A stretch of 64,000 nucleotides of DNA, from NCBI GenBank assembly GCA_030063045.1, contig JAQSEB010000110.1, forward strand, positions 1-64,000, read 5' to 3'. Every line of letters starts with the position of its first letter. The first letter of the stretch is position 1. The DNA is from Pratylenchus scribneri (taxonomy: Eukaryota > Nematoda > Chromadorea > Rhabditida > Pratylenchidae). Positions 1-11,530 of this stretch are shown piece after piece. The notes under the pieces were generated by a model. It was not told the DNA's origin, ran no database searches, and worked only from the letters and a program-made list of their open reading frames with translations. The translations under genes and the position numbers were made by a program.

Positions 1-1122
1 AAATCTTAAATATATTTAATATATTTTTGAAAGAAATTTTTTGAATGGAGAAGTCATATCACTTCATCCACGTTTATATTATAAAGAAATTATTTGGTGT
101 CATAGACTTTTTTGAATTCATTAAAGCAATTTTGATTTTATTCATTTAAAGGAAAAATTTTATCGGTTTATAAATTATGCACATAATTATTAATCACGAA
201 TAAAGATATATCAGCGGGAAGTGATCGCCAAAATTGTCACGAAAATTAAAATGAAAATAAACGAATATGAGCAAAAATTATAAATGGAAAAAATTAAGTT
301 TGCCAGATTTTTTTTTCGAAATAAAGTAATATCGATCTTTAAAAAAAGATTGGAGGTAAAACTAATGATTTTATTAAATTTGCTAAAATTTATTACAAAT
401 AATTTTCTTAATAATAAAAATAAATAGACAAATGTCTCATTTTTAGAAGTCCTATTTTTAAGATTTTTAACTCAAAGTAAAAAATGTAACAAAAAATGGC
501 CCGATAAGGGAAAATTTTAGCAAAAATTAGAAAAAATAAAGTAAAATCTTTAAAAAAGTTAATCTTACAAATCTTATTAAAAAGTATGTTCATGATTGAT
601 GAATCTAGGATAACCAATCTTATTCCGGATGGGAGAAATCAGAAAAATTTTGATTCCTACTCTAACAAATAATATGAATTTTGGTGATAAAATTATGAAT
701 AGGAAGAGTATAATTAATTTTACAAATAAATATATCAACATTGTTTTGTCATTAGTTCCAAAATTAGATACATCATTCACAAATCATTCTATTTTTTCCA
801 TTCCGAATTTATTTATCTTTGTAGACATTCGTATAATCATAGATAGTTTTATCATCAACTCATATAAATCTAAATTGTATTTTTTGATTCTTCCCGGAGT
901 AACAATTTTTGGAGTAAAAAGTGAAAATTTTTTGAAAATGAGCCAAAATTTTTTAAATAAGTTCGCATATAGCATTTTGGAAATTTTGAGCATATTATTA
1001 AAATAGGTAAAATTGTGAAAAATAATTCAAAATTTCATTTATTTACATTTTCAAAATTAAGTCAAAATATTGTCAATCGCAAAATATTTTGGACTTTTGA
1101 AAATGTTTTTAAAAATTTGAAC
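1..1122. other. A+T-rich stretch without a supported gene
   Basis: Low-complexity A/T-rich DNA. The open frames here are short, rich in Ile/Asn/Phe/Lys, lack recognisable domains and run on both strands over the same bases. I see no promoter, RNA gene or repeat I can define. Confidence 0.6.
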
Positions 1123-1275
1123 ATTTTCAAAATATTTAATGACATTATTTTCAACATCCTAGTCAAAATATAGGTGAAAATGTATCTTCAAAATGGGACT
1201 CATTTTCAAAATATTTAAGGACATTATTTTCAACATCCTGGTCAAAATAAGGATGAAAATGTATTTTCAAAAATT
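1123..1275. repeat. Two tandem copies of a ~79-bp A+T-rich unit
   Basis: The segment beginning ATTTTCAAAATATTTAA at 1123 is repeated from 1202 with a few differences. Both copies contain CATTATTTTCAACATCCT followed by GTCAAAATA. The flanking DNA to about 2130 holds many more degenerate CAAAATATTTT-like words, so this is the clearest part of a larger decayed simple-sequence tract. Confidence 0.7.
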
Positions 1276-1356
1276 TAAATATATTCAAAAGATATTTCCA
1301 TTTTATTTCCAATATTTATTCTCAAAATATAAACCAAAAATCTCGTGCACTCAATA

Positions 1357-1417
1357 GTCCCAGGATCTCGCGCAAGTCCCAGGATCTCGCGCAAGTCCCA
1401 GGATCTCGCGCAAGTCC
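1357..1417. repeat. 19-bp tandem repeat, three copies plus a partial
   Basis: GTCCCAGGATCTCGCGCAA is repeated head to tail at 1357, 1376 and 1395 with a partial fourth copy. The copies are essentially identical, so the array is young. It forms a small G+C-rich island (about 1340-1470) in otherwise very A+T-rich DNA. Confidence 0.85.
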
Positions 1418-1419
1418 AT

Positions 1420-3300
1420 TTCCCTCGGCTAGATACACCGGAAGAGTGCCCCATCAATGGGGCACAAGCCATAGCTCTTCTTTAAATTTGGGAGCTATAT
1501 AGACCATTGGAGGAAAATATTTTGTGAGAAGCACACAATAGGAGGAAATAGACAGAGACATCTCTGATCGTCTAACAGAAATAGTACGCATTTTTTATTC
1601 TCTAAAATAGAGCTCATATTCTGTAAATTTTAATAATTCAGAAAATATTATGAAAATTTGTTCCAATTTTAGGAATATTTTAGCATAGATTTTCAAAATG
1701 ATTCTGAAAATGGGTGTGAAAATATATTTTGAGAATAATTAAATTCTTAACATATGCCAAGAATTTAGATAATTTTGAGAATATTTTATGTCAAATTTTC
1801 AAAATAATTGTGAAAATATGTGTCAAAATAAATTTTGAAAATAATCAAATTCTCAACAGATTTTTAGAATTTGACTCAATTTAAGAATATTTTAAAAATA
1901 GACCAAATTTGAAAATTATTTTGAAATTTTTTTCCATTTTGAAAAGATTTTTATTCCATTTTTGAAATGAAATTGTCAAAATTGTATGAAAATTATTTTC
2001 AGAATTTTACTCATTTTAAGAATATTTTTAAAATTCTGATCTTTTAAATATATTTTGACTATTAAACGAATTTTTAAATAATTTTCACATTTACATCAAA
2101 TTTTGAAAATATTTGAGGTCAATATTTTCTTTGAGACTCCGGGTTTGAATTTATTATTTTTAGGCATGATAATCATACAAATCAGAATTAGAATAGCGCC
2201 AGTCATTTGATCCCGACTTAATCATCGGAATTTTAGATTATTGATCTTTGATCACCATATAATTTCTTCAGAATTCTTATTTCGGCTATTCGTTAACAAA
2301 AATGTATCAATGTCGCCAAAAATGAAAAAGGAAAATATGATAACGAAAATTTAAAAGAATTATAGGCAAAAGCAAGGAATGTCTATTCTCTAGCTTTTTT
2401 GATCAAAATTACATTCAATGCTTAGAGCAAATATTAAATTTACAAAGGAAATTTTTTAAAAGTTTTCATTAAAAATATTGAAAATGCTCCTTTATGGCTC
2501 GAGGGTAATTGCAGTTGGAAAATAAAAACACAATAATTATTCTTATTGTTTATTAATTGCTTTTAAGCAAAACATTTCACATTTTATTGCCGTCTCCGTC
2601 TAATTCTTCATCCATCAACACTGTTCTTCACGTTCTTATTCATCATCAGAACGGATTCGTCCATCTATGTAATTCAAGAATATTATATTTTAGTATATTA
2701 ATGTTTTTTAGTTGCATTTTAAGTAAATTATTAAAATGAAGGTACACCATTCACTTATAAAACCTGAATGTCAATAATATTTATATTTATATGATATTTT
2801 GATTATTAATTAAATAACAAAATAATAATTTTGTATTTATTATTTACTTATTGGAATTATTCAAAAATATTAAATATTAGATTTGGATCGAAATTTCCCG
2901 ATAAGCTAATTAATTATTTAACAAATGTGTTTTCATTTTAATTTTATAATTGTACGTTATATAAAAACTTGCATAGAAAGAAATGGCCAAAGTGCAATTA
3001 GGAGCCAATAAATGGAAAGAAGTGCCACGCTCCGGATTCAAAATAAATTTCCACATCACTAAGAATTGATTGATTAATTAAATAAAAAATTTTCTTTAAT
3101 ATTTATAAAAATTTTCTTTAATTCATATTTTAATCCATGGAATAAATGCAAATTATGTGAATAATAGAAAAAAATTAATTTCTTTGATTAAAAATTTTTG
3201 AATAAAATAATTGAATTTAAGACAATTTTTTTAAAAGATAAATTTTTCGCATTATGCAGAGATTTATCTGTCTGTATTTTTTAATAACTTTCGCCTTGAG
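1420..3300. other. A+T-rich stretch without a supported gene
   Basis: Only short low-complexity open frames on both strands, with no domain, signal peptide or splice-linked series. It lies downstream of the last exon of the minus-strand gene ending at 3305 and may hold its 3' UTR. Confidence 0.5.
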
Positions 3301-3304
3301 AATT

Positions 3305-6300
3305 TTAATTAAATTCAAAAACATGACCATTTTTGCCAGACTCGTTATTGCCAATATTTTCCGATTCCAAAGAACATCGACCAAGACGTCCCAAGAATTT
3401 CGACTTGCCAAACTCATCAATAGTCTTGAATTCATTTGATTTATTGCCTTAAAAAATTTTTCAATCATATGTTTTTCATTAGCAGATTTGTTAATTTGAT
3501 ATATGTGGTTCAGGTGAATTTTTATTTATATTTCAATTTCATTTTCAAAAAAATAAATCTGTTAGAAGCAGAAAAATCAAATAAAAATTTTATTTTTATA
3601 TAATTGCTATTAGAGAATTTTTATTTTAAATCACCTCCAATTTGCAAATGAACATTCTTTGTGGTGTTTACATATTCCATCTGTTTGGAATCTATAATAA
3701 AAAAAATTAATAATTAATTTAATATTATAGTAACAAATTTTTGGACACATCAAGATATAATTTGATAGATTTTTGATTTCCAACAGCTGATTAATTATTA
3801 ATCTTTTATAAACTAAAATAAAATTTATGAAAACATTGTATTTTTCGAGAAAAAATGTTAACCATTTAAAATAACATAAAAAAGGGCATAAAAAATGGGT
3901 TAAGCACAATTCGTATACTCACAGTTCGTATACCCCCAATTCGTATACCCCCAGTTCGTATACTTCCAGTTCGTATACTGGGACGGTTCGTATACTGGGT
4001 CAGTTCGTATACTCTTAGTTCGTATACTCCCTTTTCGTATACTCCCTAGGGTTGGCCGAGTCCGAGTACTCGACCCCTAAATCGAGTATCGAGTATGTCG
4101 AGTATCTGAAAGTCGAGTATCGAGTCGAGTCTTCCGAGTCCGAGTCTCTGACGATCGAGTATCGAGTATTTTCGAGTCTTTTTCAAAAAAATTTTTCCGC
4201 CTTAAAATTTGTCCAAAAAATTTTAAATTCATTTTATATCAATAAAAATGGTTAAAAATCGAAAAATAAATTATTTTTCATCATCTTCTCTTCATTTTGC
4301 AAACATAGATCGACCAGAGGAGGATGTTCATGAATGGTTATATGGGGTAGTAAGGAAGTGGGTCCACCCTAATTTATCATGTGTCATCCTCCCTTTTCAA
4401 ATTATTGCACCACAGGCTAAAAATTTGACTAAAAATGGTTGCAAGACGAAAAATATAAGCCAAAAATGTCCGCGCAGCGAAATACTTATAGCTAAAAACG
4501 GTCGCGCAGCGAAAAATTTCAACTAAAAAAGTCCCCACAAGGGGGAAATTTTTGGCAAAAATGGCCCCGTAAAGGGGAAATTTTAGTAAACAAAATAGCA
4601 CCGTCCTAGAAAAATTTAAGCTAAAATTAGCCTAGGAGTAAAATTTTGAAGAAAATATGGCAGTGCGGCGAAAATTTTGATCATTTATTTTTACATTTAA
4701 TCATTTTAGTCGCTAATATTATCAAAATTTTTCCAAATAACGGAATTGAAAGCCATTTTTATGCTTTTTCTTTTTCTATAAATCAAATTATAAAAATTAA
4801 TAGGAAAAAACGATATAAATTGGGGGATTTTTTTGAGAACAAATAATATGATAATTTGAGAGTGAATGAAAATTAATCATTAACTAACATCAATCTATAT
4901 ATCAATGGATGCAACCAAAATGAGATGAAAATTATATTTTTTCCTAATAAAAATAGCAATTTCATGGATTTCCAGCTGAAAAATGTTAAATTTAATTACA
5001 ATTTTCCTGGATTTCGTGGTGAAAAATCCAAATTTTAATTAAAATAAGGGGTGTTAAAAAGACTCGGACTCGATCGAGTATTGGTGTCGAGTACTCGGGC
5101 TCGACGACGAGCCCGAGTATTGCCGAAATCGAGTATCAAGTCTCAAAAATGGGCGAGTACTCGACTCGGACTCGATCGAGTACTCGGACTCGGCCAACCC
5201 TAATACTCCCATTTCGTATACTCACGATTCGTATACAAAAGAAAATAGACTATTCGTATAAATATCATTTTTTGGGGTTTTTAATATTTATTTCCATATA
5301 AAATTAAAAAAACTAGAATAAATAAAATTAGTGACCAAATAATAAAGATAAAGAAAATTAGCAAAACAAAATAAAATATAGAAATAGATGACAAACATAA
5401 TATAATGAAACAAAGAAATTGGGTATGTTACCAAATAATTTGTTCACATACCCATACAATAAATTTTAGATTGGGAAGAACATAAAATAAAAGAAAAAAA
5501 AAGAAAAGGGAAAAATTGTTTGATCAAAAAATATCTTAATGGTGAACATAATGGGCGCATTGTGCGAGGAAGATCCGGAGCATGGTCGTTGTATTGTGTA
5601 AGGATGTTCAGAAAACGTTCGTTGGCTTGACGGTATTCAACTCATTAAAAAATCAATATGGTTTTTTATTAGAAAATAATTTTTATACGAATATTCTATT
5701 TTCCTTTGTATACAAATCGTGAGTATACGAACTGGGAGTATACGAACTGGGAGTATACGAACTGGGGGTATACGAACTGGGGGTATACGAACTGTCAGTA
5801 TACGAATTGTGTTGCCACCATAAAAAATATGGATCAATTATAAAATTAAATTATTTTATTTATTGCACTTGATTGGAATTAATAAATTAGCTTTTTCCTT
5901 TCGTTTCACCAGAAAAAACCTATTATATGCGATTCAAAAATCAGATCTACTGATCTCGTTAGAGGAAATTCTTCTATGTTTATTTGATGATTGTTAACAA
6001 ATTCGAATGTTTCATCATTAAATCGAATCCTAATTATTTTGAATGAATATAAATTTATTAGAAATTTCTAATAATAGATATTCTGATACTTTTTGATCTA
6101 CTAAAAGACTGCTTCCCTTTTAAAGTATTTAATTAATATTAAACCACCAATCAAATTAAAAAAATGTCCATAAAAAGTTAAACAACTCACCATCATCGTA
6201 CATTCGCAATCGGGTTGGATCCCAGCCCAGACGAATATAGCAATATGGACCACCATTGAAAGCCAAAATCATTTCATTCGCCTCAAAATTATCCGTAATC

Positions 6301-9300
6301 AAGCAATTCTTGACATTTTCGGGGCGAACAATGGTGATTTTGGGCGGCTGCTTCATGTTGTCGGTGAGCAAGGCAAATGGCACTTCCCAATGGTCATGAC
6401 CATAAATTATACTATAAATTTTTAAAATTAAATATTTGAAAAGATATTTGAAATTGAAATTTACTTTTTACTAAATATAGAATTTATGTAAAAAAATGAG
6501 AATAAGTCTATGATAGAATCCAATATCCAAATTGATTAAAAATTAAATATATATTTTTTTTATTTATTCTTTTATTTTTGATTATCTATTGGACCAAATC
6601 AAAATAATTAAGTGATTTCGATCCACTAAATATGGAATGATTAAAATTATTCTCAATTTTTATTTTTAGCCTATATTTTTTCCAATTACAATTTTTCCAA
6701 ACTATTATTTTTTATTTCTGTTTAACCGCTTAAAAGGAAGGAGGAAATGGAAAAATAAATGGCGCATTAAAAACTTTCTTTTTAGCTTTATAAAAATTGA
6801 CCACATATATTGCTGTTAATGGAAAATGTATAAAATTTTTTAAAATGATATTAAAAAGTTCGTAAAATTTAAATCCAACTATAAATTCACAACAAAACAT
6901 TTTTTAAATATCCATTGGGGAATTTTTTGAATATTTTGATTTTGTTTCCTCAATTTTAATTTTAAATTTCATATTAATATGAATTTTTCCACAAAAAACA
7001 CTCACGCGCGAACCCGTCCATCCTTATGGACGAATTGAACGGCATTTGCGAAATGATCGGGCAAATCGGCAGGCGACATGACTGGCTTCATTCGAGCAAA
7101 ATCTTTATTATAAGGAACCTTCATTTTTTCCTCTTCAGTCGGTTCGTCAAACAACGTATATGTGCATTTTTCATTCAGGCATTTCTTCAAGCTTTGACCT
7201 CGCTGAATTATTTTATTGAAGAATTAATTTACAAAATTTAACAAGTAAATTTATACGAAATTTATATTAACTAATAATGGGGTAAGAACATCAATTTGTA
7301 TTGCTTTTTCATTTTAATATGATGTTAATAATAAAAAAAAATATGAAAATCGCACAATTTACTGGGAGTATTTTAGTTTATTTATCTTAATATTCTTAAA
7401 TCTAGTTTTAATTTTGATGAAAAATTTTTTTGGTATGTACAAAATTTGCATATTGTTATTATTATAATTAAAAATTTATTTTGCTATTATCTGTGAAATT
7501 CAAAAATTGACCACAATTTAGTTCTAATTTTTGTCAATTTCAAAAGAGATTAAGGTAAATTAAGGATTAATTATTGTTAATTTTGAAGTTCTATCCTTTT
7601 TCCGGTAATGGAATATTTCCTTTTTCATTGATGAATTCGCTTTTCCTATATAGAATATAAAAAAATTTAAATTAGGGTAGTAAGAGTCGGTTTCGGTTTG
7701 AGAAAATCGATGAAATTACAAACTGAAAATTGGAAATTTTGCTCAAAAAATAAGGAAAGGAAGAAAGAAAACGACATTTTTTAAAAACCGAAAACAGATT
7801 TTTTAGAAACCGACATGTTCAAAAAACCAGATTTTGTCCTACTCTAATATAAACAATGAAAAATTGATTCCTTAATTCATACAAACCATTTTGATGTTCA
7901 GCGAACATTTTGACAATGCAACAAAAAACAATGAAAAGTTGGTATTTTGATCCAATCCCAACAACATATCCAGGGTCAAAATGCTGGTAAATTCTTGATC
8001 ACTCAAATTTGCCCCATTAGCGATGTTTTCAAGAAATTCTGCCTGGCTTTGTTGTGGAAAGATCGGTGAATTTTCTTCATTATCTTCAACACTAGTGAAA
8101 CGGGTGATCAACTCTTCCTTTTCAGTGCCAATATTGATGGCAACACAATGGTCCTCTTCGAATGGTGTTAACACCTTCCTATATTTGTAAATAAAAAATG
8201 AATTATTGATATAAAAAAATTAATTTTAGGCAATCCTAAAGAATCTGCATCCCTATTTTTTTAGAATTTTTCCTTTAAATTAAGTTTTTAGGGGCAATCG
8301 AGATTGGCTAATTCGAATCTGACGTACTTTTTTTTTATCATAACTTGCCATCTTGGTAAGGTAATGCGTAATGTCGACTTTTACCAGGAAAAAGGATAGG
8401 GGGGAACCAAGGGCAGTTTTGTGCAGTTTTGTTTAAAACTTTTACAAAACCAAAATATAGCTCAATCAATGCAGCTTTGTGAGCTGAATCGAATGGTACT
8501 ATGATTATTAACTAAATTTCGGTTATAAGCAAATTATGGTCATAAGAAATATTCTTCATTGTGTGGTATTTTGAACTTTAACTTACTAATAAACGAAATT
8601 TAGCTAATAATCATGGTACCATTCGATTCGGCTCGCAAATTTGCATCGATTGAAATATATATTAACTATGTAAAAATTTTCACCAAAAATGCCCTTGGTC
8701 CCCTTATGTTTTCCTGGTAAAAGTCGGCATTATCTTACCAAGATGACAAGTTATGATAAAAAAGCACATCAGATTCGAATTCGCCGTCCTCGACTACCCC
8801 TAATAGGGATGCAGATTCTTTAGGATTGCCAAATTTTATTATTATTTTTCGTTAATTTTTACTTCCGGTATAATAAATAGTAGAGTAATAGACGGAATTG
8901 TATTTCAAAATCCCCTTTTTATATTTATGCTTAATTAATAATTGACAATTTACCAAATTTATCTAAAAATCTTTTTTATTTTAAAACTTAATTTGAATAT
9001 TTTTGACAATATTTTCATAATATTTGTTAAACGCTATTATATGCATAAGCAATGTATACGTTAGCGTAAATTTTTGTGATGATGATTCAAAACAATCTCT
9101 TCATAATAAATATTGTAATTTACCTTTTACAATTTTATTAATAATATATTATTGTTGAAATAGGGAAAATGAATAAAATCCACATTTTAAAACAAACCTT
9201 TCCTTGCTGAACGAAGTGGTCACTTCAATTTGGCCACTATCAGTTAGTTTCAAATGCAGAGCATGGAGCTTTGTTTTTTTATCCCATAATTTATCATTCT

Positions 9301-11312
9301 TTTTATATGCCAAATGGCATCCCTTTGACAAGAGACTTTGATCGGAAGTGGGATCATCCTCATTCTCAATGGCAAATTGCGGATCCAACATTTCACCCCG
9401 ATTTTCTGGGTCTAATTGACCAGCAAAACAGATTAGAATGCTGTAAAATGATCAATAATTGGCTGATTATTAATAGCAAATATTCACCCATTATCACATT
9501 TTCCTGCAATATCCTCCTTGCAAATGAGCAGTTGAAAAATACGCGTGTCCATTTTATGGTCCTCATTAGTCGAATTGCAATCAACAAATGGTTTGAAATG
9601 AAGCCGAACTGGCGCTGAAACCGGAGCAGAATTTGGAGCAGTTGTACTTGCACCATCAACCCAGCCTTGGAACATACTGAAATTTATAAATTAGTTTTAA
9701 ATTTTTCCGAATTGTTATTCTTTAATATAATTTTTTCCTTTCTATCTTTACCATTATATTTTTGGAATTAATATTCATGAAATTGAATTAAAGACAATTT
9801 CTGAATTATTTATTATTGGCATCTTTGATTCATACAAATCAGAAAACAATCAATGAAACTATCAACAATCTAATGTTGATGAGAGATGAGTCCAAATTTC
9901 ATAGACCGTATATATTTCTTTAATGTTCAAGAATCAAGACTCAAAGATTCTAGTACAATTATTATTTATTATACATGAGTTGCAATCTGCGAGTGCTTTA
10001 GACTTATTAATTGTAATTATGAAGATAACAATTAAAGAGATTCATAAAAAAATTTGAATTTATCTAGAAAATTAAAAAAGCAGGGCGAAGATTTTTAAAG
10101 CTTTTAACATTTTTGAGAATAAACTTTATATAGGCTATTTTAGAAATGAAATACGATTTGGTCATTATAATGCCGATTTTCGACATGAGTAATTAAAAAA
10201 TAATTTCAATTAAATAAATGACTTTTGAAAAACCTCATTTAAATGGCATAAAAAACTTACACATATCCATCGCTTTCCATTGTTATTAATGGTCGTTTTT
10301 TGGCCTCCTCCGAATCCAGTCGTTCGCCAGTTAAATAATCGACAGCAATTTTGCTCGGATCAAATGCAATTTGTTGCTTTTCTCCATTATCGGCACTCAT
10401 TAAAATCAGTGGGCGACGACGGCGTTTGGCAACTTTCTCTTCCAGCAATTCCGTTCCATTTCCTCCGGCAATTGAAGAAATGTTCATTTCCCCATCAAGA
10501 AATTGGCCAAATTCGTCCGGATATTCCGCAGCGGATGCCGGAAGAAAAATCACATTTTCAGTCCCATTATGCTTCGCATCTAAATAATTTTATCAAAATT
10601 TATAAAATAAATTAATTTTTTGAAATTTTTTTTTAAAAATTCATTTAATAACCTTTTCCAAGAATTTCCATAGTACCAATTCCGTCAGGATTTTCAGTAG
10701 ATAATGCCGGAAGTGAAACCTTATTTTCGGTCCCATTTGGCTTTGCAACTATTAAATTTTAAATAATCCTTTAGAAAATAAAACCTTTTCCCAGAATCTC
10801 CGATCCTTTTGCCGATTCCATGATCATCACAGTTGGTGAGGAAGAATTTTCCGCTGCCAAGGTTAATTCAATTTTTGGGCCGGTGGATAGGCCATTTCCT
10901 AAAATTTCAATAATAATAATAATCATTAATTTAAATTAATTTCAAAATAATAAAATAATTATTTTGCCAACCTTCATGATCAAATGAAGGACGATCCGAG
11001 TTACTGGTATTGGTAAAATTTTGTTCATCAGTACCGATAGATTGACTATTTCCGACAGCATCTAAATTTTATGAATAAAAAAATTAATTAAGATTTTAAT
11101 AATCATAAACCAGAGAATTTTAATTTAATTTAATTATAATATTTTTTAAATAAATATTTTGCCAACTAACCTTCCTGATCAAATGAAGAGCGATCCGAAC
11201 TGATATTGATAACATTTTGTTGTTCAGAAACAGTAGAAGGAAGCCCAATGATGGGAATCAAAATGGCAAAGACAAGAAAGATGTAAATGAAGATGGAGGA
11301 ATAAATCCCCAT
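3305..11312 (-). CDS. Secreted ~700-aa glycoprotein, unrecognised family
   Basis: Twelve-exon model, given high to low: 11171-11312, 10972-11061, 10785-10898, 10653-10748, 10261-10579, 9488-9676, 9198-9440, 7887-8178, 7006-7202, 6191-6411, 3635-3691, 3305-3447. It totals 2103 nt, in frame, with GT-AG introns. The ATG at 11312 opens a clear signal peptide (MGIYSSIFIYIFLVFAILIP), so the product should be secreted. Residues about 40-200 are Ser/Asn-rich with repeated N-glycosylation sequons (NISS, NTS, NSS, NGTE) encoded by short repeated exons. The rest is a Cys-containing ectodomain with no family I recognise. The last two exons lie beyond a 2.5-kb intron that carries two nested transposons (3905-5811). 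Their splice phases fit exactly, but they are the least certain part. Another intron carries the element at 8229-8830. Confidence 0.7.
3905..5811. mobile_element. Foldback element with tandem-array termini
   Basis: Both ends consist of ~15-bp tandem units, consensus GTTCGTATACTCCCA. They are in plus orientation at 3905-4046 and 5203-5260, and inverted at about 5672-5811. The outermost bases mirror each other: CACAATTCGTATACT on the left and its complement on the right. Homology continues inward past the arrays (CAAA(A/G)GAAAATAGA then TTCGTATAAA). About 400 bp of unique A+T-rich DNA lies between the arms, with no transposase frame. The left arm is interrupted by a second transposon (4047-5202). 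No target duplication was found. The element sits in an intron of the minus-strand secreted-protein gene. Confidence 0.8.
4047..5202. mobile_element. hAT-type non-autonomous element inside the foldback array
   Basis: The ends are perfect inverted repeats starting TAGGGTTGGCCGAGTCC, followed inward by degenerate CGAGTAT/CGAGTC arrays. The element is flanked by the 8-bp direct duplication ATACTCCC (4039-4046 and 5203-5210). Removing the element and one duplication restores the 15-bp periodicity of the host array, so the insertion point is exact. An 8-bp duplication and TAGGG-type ends are characteristic of hAT transposons. The interior has repeats of the type GCGCAGCGAAA near 4470-4520 and no transposase, so it is non-autonomous. 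Confidence 0.88.
7673..7846. mobile_element. Possible small hAT-like MITE
   Basis: A TAGGGTAGTAAGAGTCGGTTTC end at 7673 faces a diverged inverted copy ending ...GTCCTACTCTA at 7846, with GAAACCGAC-like words inside both arms. The flanking octamers ATTTAAAT and ATATAAAC agree at six of eight positions. It lies in an intron of the large minus-strand gene. Weak but plausible. Confidence 0.4.
8229..8830. mobile_element. Inverted-repeat MITE, copy 1 of a family
   Basis: Ends GGCAATCCTAAAGAATCTGC... and the mirror ...GCAGATTCTTTAGGATTGCC are near-perfect inverted repeats. Similarity continues inward for about 150 bp (AGTCG-CATTA-CTTACCAAGATG words in both arms). Flanking octamers TAATTTTA and AAATTTTA match at seven of eight bases, suggesting an 8-bp target duplication. 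A second copy is at 39227-39844. No coding capacity. It sits in the intron between exons 7 and 8 of the 3305-11312 gene. Confidence 0.85.
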
Positions 11313-11530
11313 TTCTTCCTAAAATTTATATAATTTCAATTTTGAAATTAAAAAAAAATATGGTCAAGATAATTTTGATTTAGGATGACAATTTTACGAA
11401 TTAATAAAAATCATTTTGAATTTTAATTTATGCACTTTAGGGTCCAAATTATTGAATAATTAAATAGAAATGAATTATATTTGGCCCTTTTTTATTCTTC
11501 TTTCATTTCTTTCTTCCTTCCTTTCATCCA

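Noticed and set aside
629..1006. 125-codon plus-strand frame
   Set aside because: Low-complexity Ile/Asn/Phe-rich translation, overlapped by an equally long opposite frame, with no start context or domain.
7595..7660. Possible extra exon of the minus-strand secreted gene
   Set aside because: Its only open frame does not match the phase between exons 8 and 9, and no good donor follows. Direct splicing of 7887 to 7202 is in frame.
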